From positions 84,941,954 through 85,005,953 of the forward strand of contig CM077665.1 in the NCBI GenBank assembly GCA_039707655.1: a stretch of 64,000 bases of DNA, written 5' to 3'. The DNA is from Elymus sibiricus. Its lineage: Eukaryota; Streptophyta; Magnoliopsida; Poales; Poaceae. The translations under genes were made by a program, and so were the position numbers. Positions 1 through 9,760 of the stretch are shown here, piece after piece (within the stretch, counting starts at the first letter, position 1; each line of letters begins with the position of its first letter). The notes beneath the pieces were generated by a model, which did not search any database, was not told where the DNA came from, and saw nothing but the letters and a program-made list of their open reading frames with translations.

Positions 1-35
1 TATCCAAGGGACTCGGTCACATGGCATAATAACTA

Positions 36-308
36 CTCCCTCGGTTCCTAAATACTCCCTCCGTCCGGAATTACTTGTCGCCAAAATGGAAAGGAATGGA
101 TGTATCTAGAACTAAAATACGTCTAGATACATTTATTTCTATGACAAGTAATTTCGGACGGAGGGAGTATAAGTATTTTTAGAGATTTCAATATGGACTA
201 CATACGGAGCAAAACGGGTGAATGTACACTCTAAAATATGTCTATATACATCCGTATGTAGTTCATATTGGAATCTCTAGAAAGACTTATATTTAGGAAC
301 GGAGGGAG
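36..308. mobile_element. Stowaway-type MITE (outer, interrupted)
   Basis: The left terminus reads CTCCCTCGGTTCC and the right terminus is its inverted complement GGAACGGAGGGAG. The element is flanked by TA at 34-35 and 309-310, the Tc1/mariner (Stowaway) signature. A second MITE is inserted at 55-167. Removing that insert and one TA copy leaves 158 bp, exactly the length of the related MITE at 4780-4937, and the interiors of the two are clearly homologous. It probably lies in the intron that follows REV3 exon 15. Confidence 0.9.
55..167. mobile_element. Stowaway-type MITE (inner, nested)
   Basis: This 113-bp element begins CTCCCTCCGTCCGGAATTAC and ends with the inverted complement GTAATTTCGGACGGAGGGAG. 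It is flanked by TA at 53-54 and 168-169. It sits in the left terminal inverted repeat of the outer MITE and belongs to a different Stowaway family, because the interior does not match that of the outer copy. Confidence 0.9.
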
Positions 309-309
309 T

Positions 310-540
310 AGTGGAGTACTAAGACTGTAACTGAAATGGCGACACTGGCAACTGGCCTTTCACATTTTACAGAATTCTGCTGAGTAGAGCGGTTAACTTA
401 CTGATATGGACTTCTACAGACTTCACTTTGGTAAATACAACTAAATTGATAAAGGGTGTCGATGGACACAAAAGGAAAATTCAGACACAATTGAAATCTA
501 AATGGAAACTTGATTGAAAGATCAAAAGACGTCATACAAC
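310..540 (-). other. REV3 intron 15 (partial), no gene seen
   Basis: This stretch follows the splice donor after exon 15 (GT at 540-539 on the minus strand). I found no sequence resembling the next REV3 exon between 1 and 540, so that exon should lie left of the window. Short ORFs here show no recognisable domain. Confidence 0.6.
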
Positions 541-689
541 CTCCTCCCCTGTGATTTGTCATTGTTTCCACGTATAAGTACACGAACTTCAACAGTATTG
601 TCACCGTCATCCTCAACGGCCAAAGATACAACATTGATGGCATCAAACCGTGGATCAGGACGCAGCTCCGCTCTGCTTTCTGCAAATAC
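541..689 (-). CDS. REV3: REV3 exon 15 (last one in window)
   Basis: A 149-bp exon (CCACAG|GTATTT to GGAGGAG|GTTGTA) encodes [20 protein letters not shown] and a further segment ending [10 protein letters not shown], the start of the exonuclease-like domain. Phase 2 out; the next exon is left of the window. Confidence 0.88.
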
Positions 690-3600
690 CTGTGGAATAG
701 TGGGAAGAAATATCAAGAGGTCACTCTACCTTGCCTGGTATTCCAAGACTTCTGCCTTGCTGCCAGTAATCATTAGCAAGTGAAAACTGTCAAGATTCTT
801 GTTGGTCACGCAACATAGAATCTCTAAGAACAACTCATTATCACCCTGCTTCCTAGGAGGAACGAAGAAGGAAGAAGATATGTTGTTTCTTAAGAGCAAA
901 AGAAAAAGGAATATGATCGAACCTCTATGCTAAGTATCGTCAGTTGTTGCCCACCACCAGTGCTAGCAGGGTCACGAAATCCAATTTGACTGAGAGGTGT
1001 GAGCTTATGCTTTTCATCTTCAGCTGAGATCTGGGAAAAATCATGCCAATCGTCCAGCTGTTTATTTTCTTTGTTTGACAGATCAGATTTCATCATAACT
1101 GTATCAACGAGCGTTGTTGTTGTATGCTCAGAAGCAGATCTGGGTACACGAGAACTGGTCGTCCAAGGAAGAGCTTCCGGATGTGGTGAAAAAATAGGAT
1201 GGTGTGCTATTTCCTGATCATCTGTAACATTCTCACCATCGTTGGAGTGACCTAAAATAATAGTGCGTAAGGTAGCCGGTAAACTAAATGACAACTAATA
1301 TATGCAGTAAACTACTTATACCAGAGACACTACCGGCATAAGTGTGTTGGGGTAGCCACTGGCCCACAGATGCTGCAGATGGCGGTGAAAATGCATGCGT
1401 AAGCAAATATAGGACTGATCCATCATTTTGGAAGTGAGTTGGAACACCCAAAGTATCAGGTGTGAATTCACTACTTCCCATATACTGAAATGATCCATTC
1501 TCCTTATTCTCTTCAGCAGTCTGATTGAAAAATGGAAGGGGGTCAACCGATCCCACTTTAGCAGCTGAAAAATAGCAAAAAATATGTATAATATGAGTTG
1601 AAAGGTTGTACTAACAAATTGGAGAAACATAATGTCGTACCATAATAACATGGAATAAATAATATAATAAGCTTTATGTGATATTTGGTTTAATTGAAAG
1701 TCCAAAGTGTGTCAGGGGAGGGAAGGGGGAGTGAGTTCAGTTATCTAGAAATACTTGATAAATGGAACCAAACAATGAAAAAATCTGATATACAATCATA
1801 ACAGGAATTGTTATCTAACACAACTATTTAGCAAAAAAACAGATGGGAACTAGAATATCAATGCTAGCTCAACAGTTTCCAAAATTTACAGCTGAACAGC
1901 ATACCAGCATCACTATAGTTAAAAAAATTACATGCACCAAAATAAATATTCCTCATGAAACTTACATTCAGGATGCTCAATGCTCGCTGAAGAAACCTCC
2001 AAACCACTTGGAGGCTTCTGCGCAAAGGTCATATATACATATTCACCACCAGAACAAGACGTTTCCGAATTTGAAAGACCATTGATGGCATCATGCAATT
2101 CTAATCCTCCAGAAATCATGATTCCGCTCGTCTTATCCATGTTGCATGCTGCAGCTCCAGAACAACCAAACTCCAACTTTTCAGGCTGAAAAGATCCCCT
2201 CCTCCGCCTCCTCATTAAATCCCTCACAGAATGACAGGCCTCAGTGTCGGTATCATGCTTACTTGCTAACTTTGAGCCATGTTCACCAATCGAACTAGAA
2301 GATTCCTTGTCAGTGTCGTCCGTGGTATCACGAGAGCTCTTCTCAGTTTTACTCTTGTAAGAACTTGGGTCCTCAGTTGGCATTGCACTGTCTGAAGAAA
2401 TTTTAACAGGACCATCAGCATTTCCATGTGACCGTTTTTTAGTAGAAAGAGGCAAAGAACCCCAGAGAAGTTCAGTACCTCCATGCTTACTTGCTAACTT
2501 TGAATTATATTTACTAGATGAGTAACTAGATGATCCTATTTTTCTTCTACTAATTTTACCCTGATCATATTCTTGGGGACCTTTCTGTTTTTCATCAGAA
2601 GATCCATCAATCTGAGGAATAGTATTGCTCACTGAAGTACTCTCATCAAGCATTGGAGAACTGTGGTAAGACTTGTGAGCATTCAATTCTTCTGCCCCGG
2701 TCATGGGTTCAAGTGAATCAAGAATATCCTGGCACTCCTGCTGAGAAGCACTATCAAAATCCAGGTGAGCAGACTCTAAAGCAAATTCAATGGACTTCTT
2801 GGAGAACAAAGGGCTCAGAATGACTTCATTGACTAATTCATCATCGGTTGTTTGTTCCTCTCCAGCCTGCGAGGAGGCCATCCAGCTTAAAAGCCCAAGT
2901 GCTTCAGAATCCACATGCTACAAAAGAAAGTGGCAAGAGGTGTTATATTTATCAGGAGAAAGTAAAAAACACATTCAAATCGAAAGCATAATATGCAAAT
3001 GTAGCCAGACAAAATACACATACGTAATCCCGAAAAGAGAAATATCAGAACCCACATCTGAAATGATTGGCGAGATCAGAAAGTGGCCCTGGACTGGCAT
3101 CCTCTACCATCTGAAGTACTCACTTCAAACCAGACCTAGAATTATCTTCCACCCTTTCGAATTTGACCATTAGTGTGGCTTTGTTTGGCGTGGTTATGGT
3201 GCTTGTCAGGCATTTCTTCTGGGACCACCAGGAGCACCAGCTACCGATAGCCAGAAGCCAAACAATGCAGTTCTTCACCTCACAACTATTTTAGGTACAT
3301 TATATAGGTTGGCAAAATTGGTTCGGCATGTTTCTTATTTATAAACTGCTTTGGATAACACTACAAATTGACGCAATAATATATGCATATAACTTAGATC
3401 AAACCATAACCAGATAACTAAGATCTGAGAACTACCTTTTCATGTTCGTCAAATGACTGAGATGTTCTTTGAGCAGAATTATCACTACCAATATTTTCGC
3501 AGCAGTCATTTTGTGAGAATGTGACAGTCCCAATAACACCAGTCAATGATTTAAAGCACCTCTCAAGCTTTTCAGATGCTTCAACGGCAGAATCTTTGTG

Positions 3601-6600
3601 ATGGGACCCCTCCTCTTTTGGATCCAACGCAGAAAGAGCACTCTCATACTTAATACCATGAAGGAAACTTTTAAGAACAGCATCCCGCGGTGGTCTACCA
3701 ACATCAGCAGGTTTTGTTTCATCCAGTAGTCTTAAGTGCTCAAGTTCCTAAGCAAAGCAGGTATGAGAGGTTTAGCAATTAGTAACAATTTGCAGCATAT
3801 GTGCACATAGAGCAGGAAGGATACCTCCCAAATTGCTAAAAGCGACTGAACCATTTTGGTATCTGCCGTTGTTTGTGAAAGAGAAGTGTACATCTTATAC
3901 TTCTCGTTTATGATTCCTACAAGCGAAACCGGAATTTGTAACACAATTTATGGATTATAAGTTTATAACAAATAATAGCCGTTAGAATGTAGCAAACGGA
4001 CCTTCTACCCTGGAGTCAGCTTCAAGCATCATAAAAGTATGTCGTTTTCTGAAGTTCGGACTGGATCCTTCCAATGAATGTAAAGTTGAAGAATTGCCCA
4101 GAATTAAAGCATGTGGCACTGTTGACGATGTCCAGATAATTGGGTTTTTCATCGCAGCATTATATGAATGTGTCTACATTTTTAAGAGGAAGGTAGAGTT
4201 TTTTAGTAGAAGCAATGGATAAATGTATGATCCCATGAAAAATAACATAGATTCAAATGGAAATCATTCGATATAGGCATAAGAAAATCCATAGAACTTG
4301 CCTTGTGCTCCGATTCATCAGAAGAGTCAACCTTCCTATGCAGAGTCTTAGGATGAAAATCACCTGGCAATGGAGGGCGGAACTTGAAGTCTGTGACATG
4401 TACATGGCCCATTCCATACAAGTTATAGTCGATCTAAAACATACATTGAACAGAAATATCATCTTAGATTACTCAATATATATATCAAATGTGTCAAACA
4501 AGACTGGCACCATCAAGTCAGGAATATTGTACTTAAGTTGTATGCTTGTGCAAAAGAGACAAAATGGCAATAGTCTTGCAGTTCAGGACATCCATAAAAA
4601 CAGAATAAGAAAGCACCGCTCTCACCAAAAAGTGAAGAAGATATGGAATGTGTGATTCATAAGGCTGGAATACTCTATCAAGAACAGCACCGCCCTGAAA
4701 CCAAACAGCTCGCAATCAGTCCCAGCGAGGATAGCATAAAACTTTACATAAAAGAGATTCCAATTTCCATACAAATATACTACCTCCGTTCCTAAATATA
4801 ATTCCTTTTAGATATTTCAATATAGACTACATACAGAGCAAAATAAGTGAATCTATACTCTAAAATACGTCTATATACATCCGTATGTAGTCCATAGTGA
4901 AATCTCTAAAAAGACTTATATTTAGAAACGGAGGGAGTACTTACAGTTGCATGGAATACCACAAAATTCACTGGTGTCTTTAAATTAATAAACATTCATT
5001 ACACGAGAGGTTGTCATCCATGCCAGCTGTCTAGATGATTTGTTATTGCTAGACAATTGCCTAGCCCTGCCTAATCGTCCATGACACACTAAGCGCTTGT
5101 CTAATGTCTTACTAGCGCTAGCACCAAGGTGAACACTACTGAATTCACAGCTTCAAGCCATGAAAATTTTCTGTCATAACTCTGTTCACCATAAAAGTTA
5201 CAATTTTCCACTAGTGTACAAATTGAGTAATTCTTAAATGCATAGCTAATGGACACAGATCAAAAGAACAATAGAAAGCATTGATGTAAAAAAAAACATT
5301 GCACCTCTTGTAGTAGAACATAGTAATTTTGCAGAAGTTAGTGAAACAGAAGATACATGATCCAGAAATGAGATAACAATATTCCTCCATTTCAGACTTA
5401 TCTACCTATCAGGACATAAATGTAGTCATGTACGCATCCATATGGAAATACTAAAGCCACAACTTAAGCATAAGGGAGCTTCAATGTATCATACCAATAG
5501 ATGGGTCGCCGCCCGAGAAACCTCATGAGGATAATATCTTTAGATTAAATCAAGGCAATCAGTTGTATGACAAAGTCGTGGAGGAGAATGCAGGCATACA
5601 TTCATTAAATAAGAAACAATTCCATGTGACAACAAGTGTGTGACGAAAGAACAGAACATCAATTGATTACATGCACCTGAAACCCTGCATAATTTGATCT
5701 ATCAGTTTGCGCAAGAAGATTTCTATGACAACATTTGGTTCAAACATTTGATGCTATTCAGTTTTTAGTTAAAACAGAAGGTAACTCAGCAAACCACTCA
5801 ACGCTCATGACTTCCTAAGTTGCCATCAGGGCTCATGCATATGCAGTCATAAAGAAAGGGATATTTTCCGAGTGATATTGTCAATACACAATGACAGGAA
5901 TATGTCACGATTTCCACTTTCCTATCTTATATAGCTACCTCAAAATGCGTGCAAAGTATTATGTTTCACAATTAAGTCCATAACAAAAGGTTAAAAATGG
6001 TTTTCAAACTATCAGATGAACTATGTTCATAATTTACAATTTTTCAAAGCGATAATAACCAGAAAAAGAAGTGGGAAATGATTTACACAGGTTCAAACAT
6101 TCATAGCAAAAAGAAATGATCTGTAAATGATCAAATTGTGGATACAGGTAGATCTTCACAAAAATCTCCTCGGATGAATGATAACCATACAACTTCTTTG
6201 CTCGAACAAGGCTGCATCCATGGACATGCTTCCTTTTTGCTGGGCCGCGGTTCTGCAGGGGAAATGATGATACTCACGAAAAGAGAAAATTAACATACCA
6301 ACTAAGTGGACTCTACCTGTAAAGTTTTCTCGAGGTCACTCAATAGACCAGTCATACATGAATTCCCTAAAGAAAAGAGAAAAAAAAAGACATATTAATT
6401 TCTCCTGACCGTCAGGTGCTTTTCTTGACACGGACGCCCCTTTGATCAAAAAGAAAACCAAATAAGTGCTTTACCAGGTCTCGTTCAGACTAAGAGTTCA
6501 TCGTAGCCTTTATGTTATGTAACTATGTCGCAAAAGCAAAGTAGAGCAAGCTTTTAACATGTAAATTGACGTTTTTAACAACAAATCATGTTAGTACCTC

Positions 6601-7970
6601 GTAAAAAAAGTTAGAAGTGGTAATCCGTAAGACCGTAACTACCAACTATATGAGAAAGTGATGCCTAGAAAATTTGCGAGGCGTGCAATAACGACTGCCT
6701 GGTAAGAAGTTGAATGCATAAGCCATGCAATATCACGTTCCAAGCAATACGGCTATGAAATCATAAACGTCATGCAGAACAAGGGAAGAGTGCAAATAGT
6801 AAATGGCAAAAGGAACATTAAAAACATAAGCAATCTTATAAGGGGTGCATATCTAGGAAGCGCAAATCACCTCTTTCGATATTATGAAGTAGCTCCTCTG
6901 GGCAAGGTACATACAAGTACGGCAGGGCCTGAATACCAAAAGGAGATTTACAACTTCAGACTGTTACATTACAAAGTAGTTGAAACAATTTGTCACCAGA
7001 ATACAATAAGATGAGTAGTATCTCATCATCAACTACTGGAGTATATGATACAAGAGATATCGAGTATATAAGAACTTCAGTTCACCAAAGATAACAATAG
7101 GTTTAAAGGGAAGATGATATGTGTTGTGGGATAAAATTCAATCCTAACCAGTGTCCCAACTCCCATTAACAACAGAAACTGTTACAGAACTTCAATATGG
7201 ACTACTGACACAAGTAACAGAGGAAGCACTAATACAGACAGCGTTAGTTGTATTCACACAGGCAGCGTGGACTCTCAAGACAAGCATGAAGCATCGCAAT
7301 GGGTAAAAGTTTGGACAGCTACAAATAATAAACAAACCTCCCTGAGGGAAATTGAACTACTGACCAGACCAGAGCAACACATCCCTGAATTGCCACACTG
7401 CCCTTTAATAACTGGCATGCTGAATTGAGCTCCCAAGCATCGAATTCGGTGTGCCGCGCTGCTCTTTGGTAACTGGCATGCTGAATTGAGCTTCCAAGCA
7501 TCAAATTCGGCGTGCCGCACTCCCCATTCCCCTTCCATCCCCTCCAAAATTTCAAAACCAGGCAACCAGGACTATGTGGCGAGAATCACACAAGCATACT
7601 GAAATGTGAAGACTGAAGAACGGTAATAAGGGCAGAGAGAAGCTGGTGCCCACCTGGTGGATGTGGAGGCAGGTCTTCTGCCCCGCGGGGGTGGAGCCGT
7701 AGATCCTGATCACCGGCACCTCCTCCACCTCCTCGCCTGCGGCGGCCACCAGACAGACAGAGAATTCAGCGCGGCAGGAGGAGAAAGAAGTTCAGAAAGG
7801 GGGGCAAACGGGGAAGGGGGCGTACAGTGGAAGGGGCTGTAGGAGATGTCGAGGCCGGGGACGGGCGGCGCCATGTAGTAGTCGAGCGAGACGATGCGGA
7901 CGCTGAGGACCTGCGAGGGGGTCCCCGGCGGCGAGGGCTCCGGCGAGGGCTCCGGCGAGGAGGAGGTCAT
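541..7970 (-). CDS. REV3: DNA polymerase zeta catalytic subunit REV3, 5' half (15 exons, 3' end outside window)
   Basis: REV3 is the catalytic subunit of DNA polymerase zeta and extends primers past DNA damage in the nucleus. Fifteen exons on the minus strand join in frame to about 978 codons. The start is ATG at 7970-7968, followed by the family N-terminus ([19 protein letters not shown]). Recognisable blocks follow in order: [20 protein letters not shown] (residues about 53-72), ALPYLYVPC (77-85), [11 protein letters not shown] (about 171-181), [12 protein letters not shown] (187-198), [10 protein letters not shown] (about 429-438) and [14 protein letters not shown]...LTILSIEV (about 900-930). 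The B-family exonuclease-like and polymerase domains, roughly the C-terminal half of plant REV3, are not in the window. No in-frame stop or frameshift was found, so this half looks functional. The long Ser-rich linker is normal for the family. Introns 6 and 15 carry MITEs. Confidence 0.93.
923..1251 (-). CDS. REV3: REV3 exon 14
   Basis: A 329-bp exon (TTTTAG|GTCACT to ATAGAG|GTTCGA) ends in the conserved [14 protein letters not shown] and QQLTILSIE, which lead into the exonuclease-like domain. It returns to phase 0. Confidence 0.92.
1322..1564 (-). CDS. REV3: REV3 exon 13
   Basis: A 243-bp exon (TTTCAG|CTGCTA to CTCTG|GTATAA) encodes a segment with [20 protein letters not shown] and SPPS, matching a conserved REV3 linker motif. 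Phase 1 at both ends. Confidence 0.9.
1966..2917 (-). CDS. REV3: REV3 exon 12 (long linker exon)
   Basis: At 952 bp this is the largest exon seen. It starts TTGTAG|CATGTG and ends CCTGAAT|GTAAGT, phase 1. It carries [20 protein letters not shown] and [10 protein letters not shown], both recognisable REV3 signatures, then a long Ser/Lys/Asp-rich linker with [10 protein letters not shown] and a final TFAQKPPSG motif. Confidence 0.92.
3436..3747 (-). CDS. REV3: REV3 exon 11
   Basis: A 312-bp exon (GCTTAG|GAACTT to GAAAAG|GTAGTT) encodes 104 residues starting [20 protein letters not shown]. The first part follows the conserved IWE block; the rest is a variable acidic and Ser-rich linker. Confidence 0.87.
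3825..3916 (-). CDS. REV3: REV3 exon 10
   Basis: A 92-bp exon (TTGTAG|GAATCA to TGGGAG|GTATCC) encodes [20 protein letters not shown] followed by [11 protein letters not shown], a conserved REV3 motif. Phase 1 in, phase 0 out. Confidence 0.9.
4002..4173 (-). CDS. REV3: REV3 exon 9
   Basis: A 172-bp exon (TGTAG|ACACAT to GTAGAAG|GTCCG) encodes [20 protein letters not shown] and a less conserved Ser-rich stretch. It ends in phase 1. The reading frame agrees with exon 8 only if intron 8 uses the GC donor. Confidence 0.85.
4302..4433 (-). CDS. REV3: REV3 exon 8 (GC donor)
   Basis: A 132-bp exon starts TTTTAG|ATCGAC and encodes [20 protein letters not shown] and the following segment up to DESEHK. 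The only donor that keeps phase 0 with exon 9 is CACAAG|GCAAGT, a textbook GC-AG donor. Confidence 0.88.
4626..4694 (-). CDS. REV3: REV3 exon 7
   Basis: A 69-bp exon (TTTCAG|GGCGGT to TTTTTG|GTGAGA) encodes [20 protein letters not shown] and three more residues, a strongly conserved REV3 block. Intron 6, upstream, is 800 bp and contains the MITE at 4780-4937. Confidence 0.92.
4780..4937. mobile_element. Stowaway-type MITE in REV3 intron 6
   Basis: This 158-bp element starts CTACCTCCGTTCC (one base off the usual CTCCCTCCG) and ends GGAGGGAG, flanked by TA at 4778-4779 and 4938-4939. The interior is homologous to the outer MITE at 36-308. It lies wholly in intron 6 and does not disturb a splice site. 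Confidence 0.93.
5495..5537 (-). CDS. REV3: REV3 exon 6
   Basis: A 43-bp micro-exon encodes [14 protein letters not shown]. It is bounded by TAAAG|ATATTA and CTATTG|GTATGA and returns to phase 0. It is too short for ordinary ORF finding. It was placed by its conserved peptide and by phase agreement with both neighbours. Confidence 0.85.
6146..6252 (-). CDS. REV3: REV3 exon 5
   Basis: A 107-bp exon after a 64-bp intron encodes [20 protein letters not shown] followed by a [14 protein letters not shown] block. The donor is CTACCT|GTATCC, phase 2. Confidence 0.9.
6317..6366 (-). CDS. REV3: REV3 exon 4
   Basis: A 50-bp exon (CTTTAG|GGAATT to TTACAG|GTAGAG) encodes [17 protein letters not shown] across the phase-1 junction. 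It restores phase 0. Confidence 0.88.
6871..6928 (-). CDS. REV3: REV3 exon 3
   Basis: A 58-bp exon between TTCAG|GCCCTG and GAAAGAG|GTGATT encodes [19 protein letters not shown], matching the conserved block that follows exon 2 in plant REV3. It ends in phase 1. Confidence 0.9.
7386..7525. repeat. Tandem duplication in REV3 intron 2 (unit about 61 bp)
   Basis: The segment containing ACTGGCATGCTGAATTGAGC is present twice, about 61 bp apart (7411 and 7471), with a third partial unit ending near 7525. The copies differ at several bases. The duplication lies entirely in intron 2. Confidence 0.85.
7654..7736 (-). CDS. REV3: REV3 exon 2
   Basis: The acceptor CCGCAG|GCGAGG and donor CACCAG|GTGGGC bound 83 bp encoding residues 49-76. 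The peptide [20 protein letters not shown] is among the best conserved of the REV3 N-terminal region. Intron 1 is only 89 bp. Confidence 0.92.
7826..7970 (-). CDS. REV3: REV3 exon 1
   Basis: The exon contains the start codon and residues 1-48 plus one base. It begins with a Ser/Pro/Glu-rich leader with a short repeated SPEP motif, then [20 protein letters not shown], typical of the REV3 N-terminus. The donor reads CCACT|GTACGC, ending in phase 1. Confidence 0.9.
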
Positions 7971-8245
7971 GGTCGCCGGCGGGCGGGCGGGCGGGCGGTG
8001 GTTTTATTTGGGGCCGGTGTGGGTTCCCGGGCTCCGGCTCCTTCCAGAGCACGCTGCTCGCTCCACTTGGGTTTGACTCCGTGGGTCGGCGGGTCGCCAT
8101 CGCCTAGTTGGGGGGTTTATTAAGGGCCATAGCCCACGAACGATCCGCTTGGACCCCTTTGGGCCTATGTCGCCTATAACCCATCTTGGAAATTTATGTA
8201 TTTGTGTGTTTGCAACTAACAAGGAGCTTTGCTTAAAAAAAACTA
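7971..8245 (-). promoter_or_regulatory. REV3 5' UTR and proximal promoter region
   Basis: This GC-rich stretch precedes the REV3 start codon. I see no convincing TATA box, which fits a housekeeping-type GC-rich promoter. The transcription start cannot be placed from sequence alone. A 13-base direct repeat (AACTAACAAGGAG) occurs at about 8214 and 8241, at the edge of the repeat region further upstream. Confidence 0.5.
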
Positions 8246-9135
8246 ACAAGGAGCGCTACTTCGGGAGCCTCCTCAAGGGTCACTTGGGATGGGCTGAGAG
8301 CATGCCACTTGGCTCGCTCTCAGCCATCGCCACGTATCGCGTTTTGGACGCTTCTTTTGGATTTTGTTTTTTTTATTGTTTTTCCGTACGTGTTTTCGGC
8401 TTTTTAAATGGGGTTTTCGGCTTTTTGGTTTTTCACCGATCTTTCTTACCTTTTGGGCAAAAAAAAGTTTGAAAAAAAATGCGTGAAAAACGTGGGGGGG
8501 GGGGGGGGGGGGTTTCGCGAGAGGCATGGCCGTGCCTCTCTGAAACGGAAAAATGCATTTTTTTTTTGCTTTCACGGGAGGCACGATTTTGCTTCCACGA
8601 GAGGCACGGTCGTGCCTCTTTGAAACAAAAAAACACGTTTTTTCCTTCCGCGAGAGGCTCTCTGAAATGAAAAAAACGTGTTTTTTTTCTTTAGCGAGAG
8701 GCATGATTTTGCTTCCGTGAGAGGCACATATTTGCTTCGGTGAGAAGTGTGGCCGTGCCTCTCTGAAACAAAAAAAAGTGTTTTCTTTTTTTTCTTTCGC
8801 GAGAGTCACTGTTTTGCTTCCGTGAGAGGCACGGATTTACTTTCATGAGAGGCATGGTCTCGGAAACGAAAAAAACACGCTCCTGGTTCGGTTTTTTCGT
8901 TCATTTTTTTTGTGAAAAGAAATTCGTCAAAACCTATCAATATAGAATCTATTTTTGAAGATCTCGACGCGAGGAATCCAAAAAAGGTTCGAGATCTGGA
9001 CGCACGGTTTAAAAGATAAAACATTTTAAATAAACAGATATACGAAAAAGGAAAATCTTCTAGGTTGCAACAAGTGGTGCACACGCCACTTGTCGCAACC
9101 TGGGAAGGTAGGAGTAACCTTTGCAAAAAGTGCTC
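8246..9135. repeat. Unclassified hairpin-rich repeat upstream of REV3
   Basis: The centre (about 8515-8880) holds about five diverged units of a GAGAGGCACGG...GCCTCTC palindrome, each followed by GAAAC and an A-rich or T-rich run. A run of 19 G lies at 8494-8512. The right part (9063-9101) is a near-perfect palindrome, GGTTGCAACAAGTGG against CCACTTGTCGCAACC. Short similar ends (AAGGAGCGCT near 8248, inverted AGTGCTCCTT near 9130) hint at a DNA transposon, but no target-site duplication could be matched. Family unknown. Confidence 0.5.
9063..9101. repeat. Palindrome at right edge of hairpin repeat
   Basis: An inverted repeat with arms of about 15 bases, GGTTGCAACAAGTGG and its near-complement CCACTTGTCGCAACC, separated by about 9 bases. 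Such structures often mark the end of a DNA transposon or a fold-back element. Confidence 0.6.
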
Positions 9136-9224
9136 CTTAATTAATGATTTCGTTTATCACGGCTCAGTCTGTACACGAAATGTTAGTCTCAACCAAGATG
9201 AAGAGAGAAGTGTGGTTAGAGGAG

Positions 9225-9465
9225 AGTGTTGGTGCATCAAATTTAAATCTTTTCGGAAGACTAAAGTTCCAGGCAAAATCAGATTGTTCTTGCGGAGATT
9301 AGCTAAACACTCCCTTCCTACTGAGGACGTGCGATGCCATTAGAAAATGTCTACCGCTAGCTCGTGTGGTATGTGTAGTGCCAAAGATTTCTGGAGACAC
9401 TCTCTTCTGGAATGCATGATGTCGAGATGTATATGGGTGCTCGTCGTGAAGCCAGAAGATGAAAG
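9225..9465 (+). pseudogene. LINE ORF2 3' fragment (reverse-transcriptase zinc-binding region)
   Basis: The plus strand encodes KVPGKIRLFLRRLAKHSLPT followed by a stop and then a CGMCSAKDFWRHSLLECMMS segment with the Cys/His pattern of the zf-RVT domain at the C-terminus of plant LINE ORF2. It is a short, broken remnant without the catalytic part. Its exact ends are unclear. Confidence 0.72.
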
Positions 9466-9760
9466 CTAGGGGAACTACAAGGGCTCCACACAGCCTGCCC
9501 ACGCGGCCACCCCCGTTCGCGTAGTGGCCCCGCGTGGGAGTTACCTAAGTCGGCGGGGGCTCTACTTTTGCCGCAAGAAAGATCCTGAAATATTAAAAGT
9601 CTCCTTAAATGTTAGCCCTATCAAAGTCACGGATCTCCGGCTATAAAAGAAACAATAACCATGCTCAGAAAAGTATCGAAAAACAGAGAAACAAAGAGAT
9701 TAGATTCAATCTCGGAGTGGCTCCCTCCCTCTTTGTTTCTTTGTCCTTTCAATTGGTTTC
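9466..9760. other. No gene; short GC-rich palindrome
   Basis: I see no gene. At about 9498-9540 the arms CCCACGCGGCCAC and GTGGCCCCGCGTGGG can pair into a hairpin. The remaining sequence has no feature I recognise. Confidence 0.4.

Noticed and set aside
7792..8123. GC-rich ORFs on both strands around the REV3 start
   Set aside because: They are shadows of exon 1 and its GC-rich leader in other frames.
8273..8809. Minus-strand ORF of 178 codons, Lys/Phe-rich with repeated SRESK-like words
   Set aside because: It is a translation of the hairpin repeat; repeated words follow the DNA repeat and no domain is present.
8246..9135. A complete DNA transposon with AAGGAGC-type terminal repeats
   Set aside because: The end similarity is only about 10 bases and no target-site duplication matches, so I report it as an unclassified repeat.
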